Shown piece after piece: positions 1-6,742 of a stretch of 64,000 nucleotides of DNA (its first letter is position 1; every line of letters begins with the position of its first letter). This DNA is from Niveispirillum sp. (lineage in GTDB: Bacteria; Pseudomonadota; Alphaproteobacteria; Azospirillales; Azospirillaceae), in assembly GCF_017996735.1 (NCBI RefSeq), contig NZ_JAGOGJ010000002.1, positions 1-64,000 on the forward strand, in the 5' to 3' direction. The translations under genes and the position numbers were made by a program. Under the pieces are notes generated by a model. That model saw only the letters and a program-made list of their open reading frames with translations, was not told the origin of the DNA and ran no database searches.

Positions 1-32
1 ACACCGTCACCGTCACCATCGCCGCAAAGTAA
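1..32 (+). CDS. C-terminal end of an unidentified gene (partial)
   Basis: The frame starting at base 3 reads TVTVTIAAK and stops at TAA 30-32. The alternating beta-strand-like residues and the strong terminator 50 bases downstream suggest the end of a real plus-strand gene that begins outside the window. Too little is present to name it; structural phage proteins often end this way, which is only a guess. Confidence 0.3.
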   Translation, partial: TVTVTIAAK

Positions 33-80
33 TCCCAAGCCCCATAGGGCACAGCGACTTTCGTCGGGCAGTTCAAGCCT

Positions 81-115
81 GCTCCCCCGTCCGGGTAACC
101 GGGCGGGGGCTTTTT
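81..115 (+). terminator. Rho-independent terminator
   Basis: A GC-rich hairpin (stem of about ten pairs, loop GTAA at 95-98) is followed directly by five T residues at 111-115. It would end transcription of the partial gene at the left edge. The rest of 33-187 holds nothing else I can recognise. Confidence 0.8.
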
Positions 116-187
116 AATGCGCGCATGGCGCAATGGCCACTTGCTTCGTGAGCGGAGAGTAACCATGATTAGCTCATCACGACCATC

Positions 188-1060
188 TTACGTGGCGTCG
201 TTTCCTTCTGGGCACCAACGTATCACCACTTTGGCGTTAGCATCATCGGCATGGTCGATATGATCGACAGCGCATCGGAATTTGGTGTATCTTTCATTAC
301 CGAACACATCGCAGTATTCGATGATTCCATAAATGTAAGCTCTCCAGTCCTCTTGGCGAGCAAGCATCATGGCGATATCCGCAACTGGTCCGGTCGCAAA
401 ATATGGCGCATAATAGAATTGCTGTGGCGCAAGCCCAGGCTTAGGCGATGGCTGTCTGTTACCTGTAGGTATCGGATAGCCTAATTTGCCAGCGCTGCTG
501 CTCAACAACATTCTAATATTCCTTGCAGGCGTCTGACCAAGATTCATCACTTTAAAATTCACGACGAAACCACCTGATGGTGGATACTTTACTTCTGAAT
601 CCATAACATGAACGTAGGCCCGAAGCTGTTTCTCAGCGGTATTAGAAGCAATTTTATTTGCCTCCTTGGCCGCACGAAAAGCCAATCCGGTAAATATCAC
701 CGTGGCAAGCACTCCGACCAAACCCGCGCCGCCTATCCATACACCGGCAAGGGTCCACCGGGCGGACTCATACGCTGCATCCGCCGCCTTCCACTGGGCA
801 CAAAGATCGGACCAGCGGTTATCCTCGTTAGGCTTACATGGAGTAGTGTCATAATCACTTTTTATAGGCTCATGCGCCGGAAATGTAGGCCGCCAAACGC
901 GATTATCTATGCTCAAAGGCTCTTGACTACTGTGTGTCTGTTCATTGCCTATATTGTGTATGGGGTTATTCATATCACCATGAGCGAAATGAGCCAAAAC
1001 ACTTAGGAGTGCTAGGCATCCGACAATCGCAAAACAGAGCAGTTTATGACTCGTAGACAT
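188..1060 (-). CDS. hypothetical membrane protein
   Basis: 290 residues of unknown function. The N-terminus has a hydrophobic segment at about residues 7-26 (signal peptide or first membrane helix), followed by a polar stretch with few hydrophobics and a second, clear transmembrane helix around residues 102-128. After it comes a charged segment rich in Ala, Glu and Lys (AAKEANKIASNTAEKQLRAY) and then a soluble beta-rich C-terminal domain of about 130 residues. The layout of short helix-turn segment plus AEKQLRAYV is common in uncharacterised proteins of mobile regions. The start ATG at 1060 has only a weak ribosome binding site. It lies in accessory DNA and has no partner on its strand. Function unknown. 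Confidence 0.6.
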   Translation of the reverse strand: MSTSHKLLCFAIVGCLALLSVLAHFAHGDMNNPIHNIGNEQTHSSQEPLSIDNRVWRPTFPAHEPIKSDYDTTPCKPNEDNRWSDLCAQWKAADAAYESARWTLAGVWIGGAGLVGVLATVIFTGLAFRAAKEANKIASNTAEKQLRAYVHVMDSEVKYPPSGGFVVNFKVMNLGQTPARNIRMLLSSSAGKLGYPIPTGNRQPSPKPGLAPQQFYYAPYFATGPVADIAMMLARQEDWRAYIYGIIEYCDVFGNERYTKFRCAVDHIDHADDANAKVVIRWCPEGNDAT

Positions 1061-1199
1061 TGGATAAAGAACACCTCTGTAAATTTGCCATTAAAGATAT
1101 TGTCCTTGATTTTTATTTCTGTCTCGCGGATTCCGATGACCGCGAGCTTTTCTGCTGGATCGCGGAGCTAAGGCTCCGGCGTTTCAGTGTGCCCCGGTA

Positions 1200-1219
1200 T
1201 TATGGCGCAAACGCCACCA
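1200..1219. repeat. left copy of a 20-bp inverted repeat
   Basis: The 20 bases here are found in reverse complement at 5573-5592. The core is itself a small palindrome, TGGCG-CAAA-CGCCA. More loosely similar bases continue to the left for about 15 positions. It lies in the 202-base gap between the 290-residue gene and the next plus-strand gene; that gap also has a GGAGC-TAAG-GCTCC hairpin near 1164-1177. Confidence 0.6.
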
Positions 1220-1262
1220 CGCCAAGATACCAGCGAATCAGCCATTTTGGTAGTTTTACCGC

Positions 1263-1682
1263 ATGGCAATGTCTCCCGTTCTTCATGGTCTGGTGCGTAA
1301 GCGCGGCGAGTTGTCCGGCGAGGTCGCAAAGCTTCGCAGGCAACTGGCGGCTTTACAGTCTGATATTCAGGCCGTGGACCGCTGCCTTGTCATGCTTGGC
1401 TACCGGCATGCACCCGAGACGATACGTCCTGTGGAGAAGCGCCCCCGCGTGGCAAGAGACTTCAATGTCACGGCCTTCATCCTTGACGCGCTGAGAGACG
1501 CACCAGAGCCCGTGTCATCAGCCGAGATAGCCGGAATGATGATGGATCGCCTGTGTGTGGACGACAGGGGCGATGACGCCATGCGACGGCACATGCTGGT
1601 GGTGCTGGGCGGCCTGCGGTCCCTGCGGAAGCGGGGGCTGGTTCAGGATGGGGTGGATGGGTGGCGGATTGCGGATGAGTAG
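1263..1682 (+). CDS. hypothetical protein, coiled coil plus winged-helix-like domain
   Basis: 139 residues. The first 45 residues form a likely coiled coil (heptads of Leu and Ala between residues 8 and 40), followed by a basic linker and a C-terminal region of about 80 residues that reads like a winged-helix fold: an N-terminal helix (FILDALRDA), a second helix after PVSSAEIA, and a recognition-helix-like segment ending in RKRGLV. Such proteins may bind DNA, but no family name is certain. The start may be ATG 1263 or ATG 1269; neither has a strong ribosome binding site. Neighbours are unrelated, and the gene sits in the accessory segment. Confidence 0.55.
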   Translation: MAMSPVLHGLVRKRGELSGEVAKLRRQLAALQSDIQAVDRCLVMLGYRHAPETIRPVEKRPRVARDFNVTAFILDALRDAPEPVSSAEIAGMMMDRLCVDDRGDDAMRRHMLVVLGGLRSLRKRGLVQDGVDGWRIADE

Positions 1683-1732
1683 GCGCACCCTTTAATTGCC
1701 GCCGATTCTTGAGCTTAAAGCCAAAAAATCAT

Positions 1733-1966
1733 TTAGGCCAATCGTCCGGCCTGCACAAGTATTCCAAAGAGCGCGCGCGCGGCTTCCAGATCGGCGGCTT
1801 TAGCCAGAATCTCAAATTTCTTGCCCCTTTCTACGCTGATGAAGTAACCGCCAGGGCCTCCGAGATTGTCATCCTCAATATGCTCGTGATAGGTTTGGTC
1901 ATGAAGTGGAGACACATATACTGTATCTCCAGAAGCCAGCTTGGCCACAAGGGCGATATCTTCCAT
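1733..1966 (-). CDS. small hypothetical protein
   Basis: 77 residues, unknown function, acidic N-terminal half with a beta-rich look (DTVYVSP, GGYFISVERG) and a C-terminal helix. I place the start at ATG 1966 because GGAGGAG at 1979-1973 lies six bases upstream. The in-frame ATG at 1972 touches that site and the longer frame to 1996 has none. It diverges from the following gene with overlapping 5' ends, so the two probably share a compact control region or one of the plus-strand start codons further downstream is the true one. Confidence 0.55.
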   Translation of the reverse strand: MEDIALVAKLASGDTVYVSPLHDQTYHEHIEDDNLGGPGGYFISVERGKKFEILAKAADLEAARALFGILVQAGRLA

Positions 1967-2699
1967 GGGCATCTCCTCCAACTTCGGCTTCAACAAGACG
2001 CCTGTGTTTACAGTGAATCATATTTCTGAATATCTTACCACTGACGGAGCGCCGCAGCGGACAAAGGTCATTCGCGCGGCAAAGTTCCCTAAAAAAATCG
2101 AGATTTCAGCGTATTCTCAAATACGCCAGACCCTTAAGGCGGCGTTGTCGAAGCCATCATTTGATCAGCCTGCTGTTTTGGAACTCGCCGAAAGAATGGC
2201 GGCTAGGGCGCGCCGCGAAACCGGCAATGCAAAAGACGAAGCTTTGCGTTGCGAAAGAGCCGTGCGAGCATTCATTGAGACGATACGGCCAAGCTCATTC
2301 CGTGGAATGCAGATTGCTCCAGCCCCGACGTCTTTGGCATTTTCTCAGAACGGCGTGCGTCTAAAAGTAACGCTAGATGCGATGATTTCGGCAGAAGTTG
2401 GTGATGTAAGCAACAGCGGTGGAGTTGTTCTTCTATATGCGTTCGCGGCAGATCGCGGCTCAATGAAAGCCCGACTTTCAGCGATAACTGGCATGATGCT
2501 ATGGGCGCTAGAAGGTGGTCAAATGGAGCCGCTGCCACGCTTGTGTATGGCAGTTGACCTTGCCGCTGGCGAAATTGTTAAGGCCAGCGCCGCGCATTCA
2601 AGGTTCAGAGCTAAAGTTTCTGAGTCGTGCTTGGAAATCGCTGCACGCTGGGACTCTATTGAACCACCGGATGATTATGACGGGCCAGATTGGCATTGA
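1965..2699 (+). CDS. hypothetical protein
   Basis: About 244 residues if ATG 1965 is used. GTG 2004 or GTG 2013 would give 231 or 228 residues beginning just before NHISEYLTTDG and would avoid overlap with the divergent gene; I cannot decide because no start has a clear ribosome binding site. The protein starts with a segment rich in basic residues (QRTKVIRAAKFPKK), then a helical part with AERMAARARRE, and a C-terminal half that looks alpha/beta. I recall similar uncharacterised proteins with an N-terminal YLTT...R..I motif in alphaproteobacterial accessory regions, but no function is known. Its stop lies 16 bases from the end of the convergent transposase gene. Confidence 0.55.
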   Translation: MGISSNFGFNKTPVFTVNHISEYLTTDGAPQRTKVIRAAKFPKKIEISAYSQIRQTLKAALSKPSFDQPAVLELAERMAARARRETGNAKDEALRCERAVRAFIETIRPSSFRGMQIAPAPTSLAFSQNGVRLKVTLDAMISAEVGDVSNSGGVVLLYAFAADRGSMKARLSAITGMMLWALEGGQMEPLPRLCMAVDLAAGEIVKASAAHSRFRAKVSESCLEIAARWDSIEPPDDYDGPDWH

Positions 2700-2714
2700 A
2701 ACTGAATTTCCTGA

Positions 2715-3704
2715 TTAAGCCGCCTTCCGCTGCCACCGGCCCGTGAAGTCCACGGACGGCGCATTCTTCGTCACTAGCCCAACGACGCGGTTGAACAGGC
2801 TGCCGTTGGGCTGGCGGCGATGATCTTCGCGGAACCCCATCTCGGCGGCATAGCGGTTCAGGTACACGTCGCTGATCTTGTGATGCTGGCCCCATTCGGC
2901 GCGGCGCATGCGGGAAAAGAAGCTCTCGGCCATGTTGGTGCAAGCGTCGTCGTGGCTGTACGCGATGCTGTGGTTGACCTGCTTGACGCGGAACTTGGTG
3001 CGCAGGCTCTCCCACGTCGCGGCTTCGTCGGTGTGAACGACAGTGCCCTTAGCGACGCGGCCTTTGATGAAGTCAACCGACGCATCTTCGCTGGGGAACA
3101 CGGCGGTGACGGTGCGGCCATCGCGCTCGCGGATCGCGACCACGACCTTGCGCTTGCCGTTCTGGTTAGCGGCCAAACGACGGTCAACCCGGTCTTCCTT
3201 GCGGTTCTCAGGGCGGATGTGTCCACCCGTGTACATGCCGTCCACTTCAACGGTCTTGCCCTCACCGCCGATCACAGCGCCCTTCATTTCTGACGCCATG
3301 GCCTCCCGCATCTTGTGGCACAGCACCCAGGCGGCCTTGTACGACACGTCCAGATCACGGCCCATCTGCAACGCGCTGATGCCCTTCACGGCATTCACGA
3401 ACAACACGACGGCGGCCAGATAGTCGCGGATCGACAGCTTGTGATACGCGAACAGGGTCCCGCTGGTCGGGCTGAAATCCTTCCGGCAAGCAGCACAACG
3501 GAAGCGCGGAGTCGCACCGCGCGTCACGTCATAGCAGCGATCATGGCCGCATTTCGGGCACACAGGAGCGCCATCCGTCTCCGGCCAGCGGATGCGCTGA
3601 AACACCTTCCACGCATCCGCGTCCGTCAGGGACATCACAGCCTTCAGGCTGATCGTCCGTGCGGCGCTGGAAAGGAGGAAGTGTTGAGACACCGCTGACA
3701 CCAT
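2715..3704 (-). CDS. IS1595-family (ISXO2-like) transposase
   Basis: 329 residues. An N-terminal zinc ribbon with CPKCGHDRC and CAACRKDF (about residues 48-73) is followed by the ISXO2-like DDE catalytic domain: EVDGMYTGG (first Asp, near residue 154), VVHTDEAATW (second acidic residue, near residue 222), and the C-terminal NMAESFFSRMRRAEWG block carrying the Asn/Glu of the third position (near 258). Full family length, with no visible frameshift, so it may be active. I searched both flanks by eye for terminal inverted repeats and target duplication and found none, so element borders are not set. GTG 3692 (giving SQHFLLSS at the N-terminus, the usual family beginning) is an alternative start. 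Divergent from a DUF6471 gene with interlocked promoters. Confidence 0.9.
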   Translation of the reverse strand: MVSAVSQHFLLSSAARTISLKAVMSLTDADAWKVFQRIRWPETDGAPVCPKCGHDRCYDVTRGATPRFRCAACRKDFSPTSGTLFAYHKLSIRDYLAAVVLFVNAVKGISALQMGRDLDVSYKAAWVLCHKMREAMASEMKGAVIGGEGKTVEVDGMYTGGHIRPENRKEDRVDRRLAANQNGKRKVVVAIRERDGRTVTAVFPSEDASVDFIKGRVAKGTVVHTDEAATWESLRTKFRVKQVNHSIAYSHDDACTNMAESFFSRMRRAEWGQHHKISDVYLNRYAAEMGFREDHRRQPNGSLFNRVVGLVTKNAPSVDFTGRWQRKAA

Positions 3705-3710
3705 CGTTTG

Positions 3711-3726
3711 CGTTACTCACGTAACG
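3711..3726. promoter_or_regulatory. palindrome at the transposase transcription start
   Basis: CGTTAC, four bases, then GTAACG: a perfect 6-bp inverted repeat directly downstream of the predicted transposase -10 box and just before its start codon. The position suits a repressor site limiting transposase synthesis. Binding by the DUF6471 product or by the transposase is only a guess. Confidence 0.4.
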
Positions 3727-3755
3727 AATATGATGACACTACACATCATTGTCAA
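3727..3755 (-). promoter_or_regulatory. sigma70-type promoter for the transposase
   Basis: On the minus strand TTGACA (3755-3750), a 17-base spacer, and CATATT (3732-3727). The start site would fall near 3720, leaving a very short leader before ATG 3704. The -35 box is a perfect consensus. Confidence 0.55.
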
Positions 3756-3777
3756 TTGCAAAAGTATCGCGTATGAT
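3749..3777 (+). promoter_or_regulatory. sigma70-type promoter for the DUF6471 gene
   Basis: TTGTCA (3749-3754), a 17-base spacer, TATGAT (3772-3777). Its -35 box overlaps the -35 box of the opposite promoter, so RNA polymerase cannot occupy both at once. Confidence 0.55.
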
Positions 3778-3804
3778 GATGTCCGTAACATATTAGAGGG
3801 TATC

Positions 3805-4035
3805 ATGAAGACCGAAGAAGAATGGGCCGATGAAGTGAAGCGGATGTTGCGCGCCGAGATGACGAGGCGCGGCGTGACATATGAGGAATTAGCATCCAGG
3901 CTTGCTGCCGTTGGCGCGCCTGATACGGTCGTTAACCTTCGGAACAAGGTAGCGCGCGGCAAGTTCTCAGCGGTTTTCCTTGTCCAATGCCTTGATGTTC
4001 TTGGGTGCAAGAGCCTGCATCTACAATCCGAATAG
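3805..4035 (+). CDS. DUF6471 family protein
   Basis: 76 residues, the usual size of this family. The sequence WADEVKRMLRAEMTRRGVTYEEL, broken by no gaps, is followed by an HTH-like LASRLAAVG, a second helix with VNLRNKVARGKFS, and a hydrophobic C-terminal helix (AVFLVQCLDVLG). The first, basic helices resemble a small helix-turn-helix fold, so a DNA-binding regulatory role is plausible but not shown for the family. I chose ATG 3805, which has AGAGGG five bases upstream; the longer frame from 3730 begins inside the promoter. A frameshifted relative lies 0.6 kb downstream. Confidence 0.8.
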   Translation: MKTEEEWADEVKRMLRAEMTRRGVTYEELASRLAAVGAPDTVVNLRNKVARGKFSAVFLVQCLDVLGCKSLHLQSE

Positions 4036-4062
4036 CCGGACCACACCTCGTGTTGGTCCGGC
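4035..4062 (+). terminator. hairpin after the DUF6471 gene
   Basis: GCCGGACC and GGTCCGGC form an 8-bp stem extended by four more pairs around a one-base bulge. It starts on the last base of the DUF6471 stop codon. No T run follows, so termination is likely but weak. Confidence 0.4.
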
Positions 4063-4643
4063 ATATCGAGTTGCGGATTATGTCAAGGCAATCATGGCCG
4101 CAGTAGCCAGCCCTTATGCCAACCTATGGATATCTCAGCGTGATCTTGGATATCGGCGGAAATGCTTTCGCACATGTTCAATCCGCCCATACCTACGACG
4201 CCGATATGCAGAAACGCTAACCATAGTTGTTCTCCACATGATGAAGAACCCCTTGATTCTGCGCACGGATTCGCTGATACTGCCCACCGTGGAATGGTGG
4301 AGCAGTTCGGCTGTGTGTGCAGCCCTGTCCTCAGCGTGTGGGGTTCTAGGCCACCGCTTAGGGGCCATCCAATTAGACGGCCCAGGGATGTAGGAGTCCC
4401 TGGGCCGTCGTCTTTGGACAGCATCATCTGCAATGAATAACTGATGGGGAACGATTCTTCAATGATTCGCATGTCTTGCAAAGTAATCCCGCATCAAACA
4501 AGAAAATACAGACTTTGTTTATTTTTATCTTATTGTGATTTATGAAGTACTTCCTAAGACATTGATTCAAATGGCTATTTGTAATGGCGCGTCCATATGA
4601 CATCGCATGGCGATCATAGCCATGAGAATTTAATCAGTCAGGT
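4063..4643. other. 581-base gap without a supported gene
   Basis: Open frames here lack ribosome binding sites and family features. The stretch contains a 13-bp perfect hairpin (arms 4376-4388 and 4397-4409, 8-base loop) followed by GTCTTT, terminator-like on the plus strand, and an AT-rich tract at about 4490-4560 that is unusual for this genome. It reads as decayed mobile DNA leading into the pseudogene that follows. Confidence 0.45.
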
Positions 4644-4811
4644 ATGCCGCCGATGGCCTGGGCTGCGGCGATCTCACGGAAAACCTCCAGGCCATCGGAA
4701 TCCAAGAGACAGAACTGAACATTAAGAACAAGATCAGCCGTGGTGGGTTCACGGCATGCATTCATGCTGGCGACGATGAAGACCATAGGGTGCGCGACGA
4801 TAAGGGTTTAG
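4644..4811 (+). pseudogene. frameshifted DUF6471 relic
   Basis: One frame reads DLTENLQAIGIQETELNI, then KNKISRGGFTA, clearly parallel to the intact gene (ELASRLAAVGAPDTVVNL, RNKVARGKFSA). At about 4755-4762 the frame is lost and resumes in another frame as FMLATMKTIGCATIRV ending at TAG 4809-4811, matching the C-terminal helix of the family. Upstream, 4642-4675 would read M-R-R-G-L-G-Y-like only after removing two inserted bases, so there is at least one more frameshift. No start codon or N-terminal helix is left. The similarity to the intact copy is at family level, so this is an older relative rather than a recent duplicate. Confidence 0.75.
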
Positions 4812-4816
4812 GATGA

Positions 4817-5491
4817 CTACTGGTGGCCGGAACATTCAGAGATTATCTGATCGCAAATCTGCTCAATCCGTATGCGATCTACATTTACGGCCTTAAGCGC
4901 TTCCCCGTAAACAAATGCACTTTTCTCCATGCCACCGGAACGAAATTTTATGGATTCTTCCCAAAGCTTCAGAAGCTTTGGTGGTAGTTTATTAAAAATA
5001 ACCTTTAATTCTTTGTCATTTATAATCGCCAACTCTATTCCACATTCATTTTCTTGAAGTGAATCAATATATTCATGTGAATTTTTGGCTCCAAGTGCAT
5101 TATTTATCATTGATGACAATGATAATCTTATTTTTTTGGAAGCATCAAGTCTTTCTTTTGAAAACTTCCACTCATGAATTATACGATTCTTTTCTGAAAT
5201 AGCTTTTTCCGCTATCTCTTTCTGCTCCCTCCACATTAGGTATCTGGACGAAACCAGCCAAATCCCGATAGTAAAGCCTATCGCCATACCGGCTACCCAT
5301 GGATACCATGAGGCTTCGGTGATTGGTGCGATCCAACTCATCACACCCTCCAGGCGCTTGGAGGGGTTATCATAAATACCGTGTACCTTGGCCAATTCGA
5401 CAAAGAACGTAGTAATAAGATCAAGCGCAATGGCGGCGCAGATTGCGGCCATTCCACGTCTGATCCATTTCCATAGTTCGCCACTGTGCAT
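4817..5491 (-). CDS. hypothetical two-helix membrane protein
   Basis: 224 residues. Two transmembrane helices are visible at about residues 13-33 and 62-84, followed by a long charged, probably coiled-coil region (REQKEIAEKAISEKN) and a soluble C-terminal part of about 110 residues. The DNA from roughly 4980 to 5230 is markedly AT-richer than the flanks, pointing to horizontal transfer. ATG 5491 has a poor ribosome binding site. A different frame starting at ATG 5544 (to 5341) has GGGGAGG six bases upstream, so translation may begin there and be coupled, or a frameshift may have separated the true start from this frame. Function unknown. Confidence 0.6.
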   Translation of the reverse strand: MHSGELWKWIRRGMAAICAAIALDLITTFFVELAKVHGIYDNPSKRLEGVMSWIAPITEASWYPWVAGMAIGFTIGIWLVSSRYLMWREQKEIAEKAISEKNRIIHEWKFSKERLDASKKIRLSLSSMINNALGAKNSHEYIDSLQENECGIELAIINDKELKVIFNKLPPKLLKLWEESIKFRSGGMEKSAFVYGEALKAVNVDRIRIEQICDQIISECSGHQ

Positions 5492-5572
5492 AGGTGCGAT
5501 AGTGCCAGAAGGCGACCGGCGTAAATAGCGGATTCAGCGCTCATATCACGCCTCCCCGCCGGTTTGCGGGGC

Positions 5573-5592
5573 TGGTGGCGTTTGCGCCATAA
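5573..5592. repeat. right copy of the 20-bp inverted repeat
   Basis: Reverse complement of 1200-1219, exact over 20 bases, again containing the TGGCG-TTTG-CGCCA palindrome. A second hairpin, CCCCGC-CGGTTT-GCGGGG, lies just to its left at 5554-5571. Confidence 0.6.
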
Positions 5593-5625
5593 GGCCGGTG
5601 TGCCCTGATCCGCGCCGGACGCGCA

Positions 5626-5654
5626 TTGACGGAATATATCCTATATCGGATGAT
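5626..5654 (+). promoter_or_regulatory. candidate sigma70 promoter with operator-like repeats
   Basis: TTGACG (5626-5631), 17-base spacer, GATGAT (5649-5654). The spacer region contains ATATCGGA, which recurs at 5845-5852 within the perfect palindrome TCCGATATCGGA (5841-5852), and TGACGGAATA, which recurs at 5855-5864. Confidence 0.4.
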
Positions 5655-5685
5655 TTATCGCCAAATCATCCAAAGGACCCGTGTC

Positions 5686-5919
5686 ATGCGCTTTCTTGAT
5701 CTGTTGGGCCGTCTGGCCCGTATTCCGCCACCCTATCCCGATCTGCCGGATGTGATCCTGCGCGAACTGGATATGCAGACCCGCGACACGCTGGAGGGGG
5801 TGGCCCGCCATCACCGCCGGCCTTTTTCGTTTCGAATTCATCCGATATCGGAACTGACGGAATACAGGGACAGATTGTTCGTTGCAACCTTCCCGTCCTT
5901 GAGCGATAAATCCCTCTGA
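5686..5919 (+). CDS. small hypothetical protein
   Basis: 77 residues if started at ATG 5686, chosen because AAAGGA lies eight bases upstream; the longer frame from 5626 would begin inside the predicted promoter. The first 45 residues (FLDLLGRLARIPPP, then VILRELDMQTRDTLEGV) are helical with a proline-rich turn, while the last 30 residues coincide with repeated operator-like DNA and may not be functional protein. It lies upstream of another small frame and a MarR gene on the same strand. No family recognised. Confidence 0.4.
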   Translation: MRFLDLLGRLARIPPPYPDLPDVILRELDMQTRDTLEGVARHHRRPFSFRIHPISELTEYRDRLFVATFPSLSDKSL

Positions 5920-5959
5920 ACCCTTCCTGCCACCCCCCAGCCAAGAGGAGAAATTTTCC

Positions 5960-6133
5960 ATGGATAATTTGTTCAATCGTACCGGTACCAAGCGTGGGCA
6001 CGGCCTGCGCGGGTCCGGTTTTGTAATGACCGCACGACAAATCCCTCTCAATCAACAAACGATCTTCCGAACAATCGAGGGCAGAGATGAGCTTCTTCAT
6101 GTCGTTGGGCAGCGGCCCGAAATTCTTCTTTGA
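5960..6133 (+). CDS. small basic hypothetical protein
   Basis: 57 residues, basic (RTGTKRGHGLRGSG near the N-terminus), no membrane helix. The case for translation is the site AGAGGAG at 5944-5950, nine bases before ATG 5960, one of the better ribosome binding sites in this region. It follows the preceding small gene by 40 bases and precedes the MarR gene by 150 bases, so the three could be one transcript. No homology recognised. Confidence 0.4.
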   Translation: MDNLFNRTGTKRGHGLRGSGFVMTARQIPLNQQTIFRTIEGRDELLHVVGQRPEILL

Positions 6134-6282
6134 ACTTACCGCGCGGCCCCATCGGGACGCCCCACGCACGCGCGGCTGCGAAGTCCGGCGCGAGAATGGC
6201 GAAACCCTGATCTGGCTTGGCCGCCTCCATGTGATTTATACGCCGGGCCGTTGGCGCCCGGTGGCCAGGGGACCCACAAACG

Positions 6283-6687
6283 ATGGCCGTCACCATGATG
6301 CCTACCAATCCAGGGACCGCCGCATGGCATCCTGAAACGCTGGACCCACTGGTCCGCGTGCTGGAAGCGCTCCGTACACTGGACCCCGACCTGCCCATCC
6401 AATATGCGCTGTCATTCCTGACCATCGCGCAGAATGAAGGCCTGTCGATCCGTGACCTGTCGGAGCGTCTGGGCATCGCCCAATCGTCCGCGTCCCGCAA
6501 CGTGGCCGCCTTGTCGAAGTGGCACAGCTTCGGCAAGGCGGGCCATGATCTGGTGCAGGCGGAGGAAGATCCGCGCGAACGCCGCCGCAAGATCATCACC
6601 CTGACCGACAAGGGCCGCGAACTGGCAGCACAGCTATCAGAGCTGATCCAGCCCCATAACCGCCCCACCCTGCGCCGCACCGCCTGA
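6283..6687 (+). CDS. MarR-family transcriptional regulator
   Basis: 134 residues, normal length for a small MarR protein. The winged helix-turn-helix is clear: LSFLTIAQNEGLSIRDLSERL (helices 1-2, positions about 44-64), recognition helix QSSASRNVAALSK (68-80), and the wing with EDPRERRRKIITLTDKGRE (about 93-112), containing the conserved Asp-Arg salt-bridge motif. ATG 6283 has AGGGGA ten bases upstream. MarR proteins bind palindromic operators as dimers and usually answer to small phenolic ligands; the target here cannot be told, although the operator-like repeats at 5640-5864 upstream are candidates. The C-terminal dimerisation helix is short. Similar stand-alone MarR genes are common in prophage-like regions. 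Confidence 0.75.
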   Translation: MAVTMMPTNPGTAAWHPETLDPLVRVLEALRTLDPDLPIQYALSFLTIAQNEGLSIRDLSERLGIAQSSASRNVAALSKWHSFGKAGHDLVQAEEDPRERRRKIITLTDKGRELAAQLSELIQPHNRPTLRRTA

Positions 6688-6742
6688 TCCGCAATCGGGG
6701 GCGGCCAGCCGCCGGCGTCTGGCGCCATGTATAGCCGGATGG

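Noticed and set aside
2700..3760. Terminal inverted repeats for the IS1595-type element
   Set aside because: I compared both flanks and found no matching ends or target duplication, so the element border was not annotated.
24..4491. The 13-base word GCAAAGTAATCCC at about 24-36 and again near 4479-4491
   Set aside because: Several 13-base matches are expected by chance in 64 kb, so it is not evidence of attachment sites.
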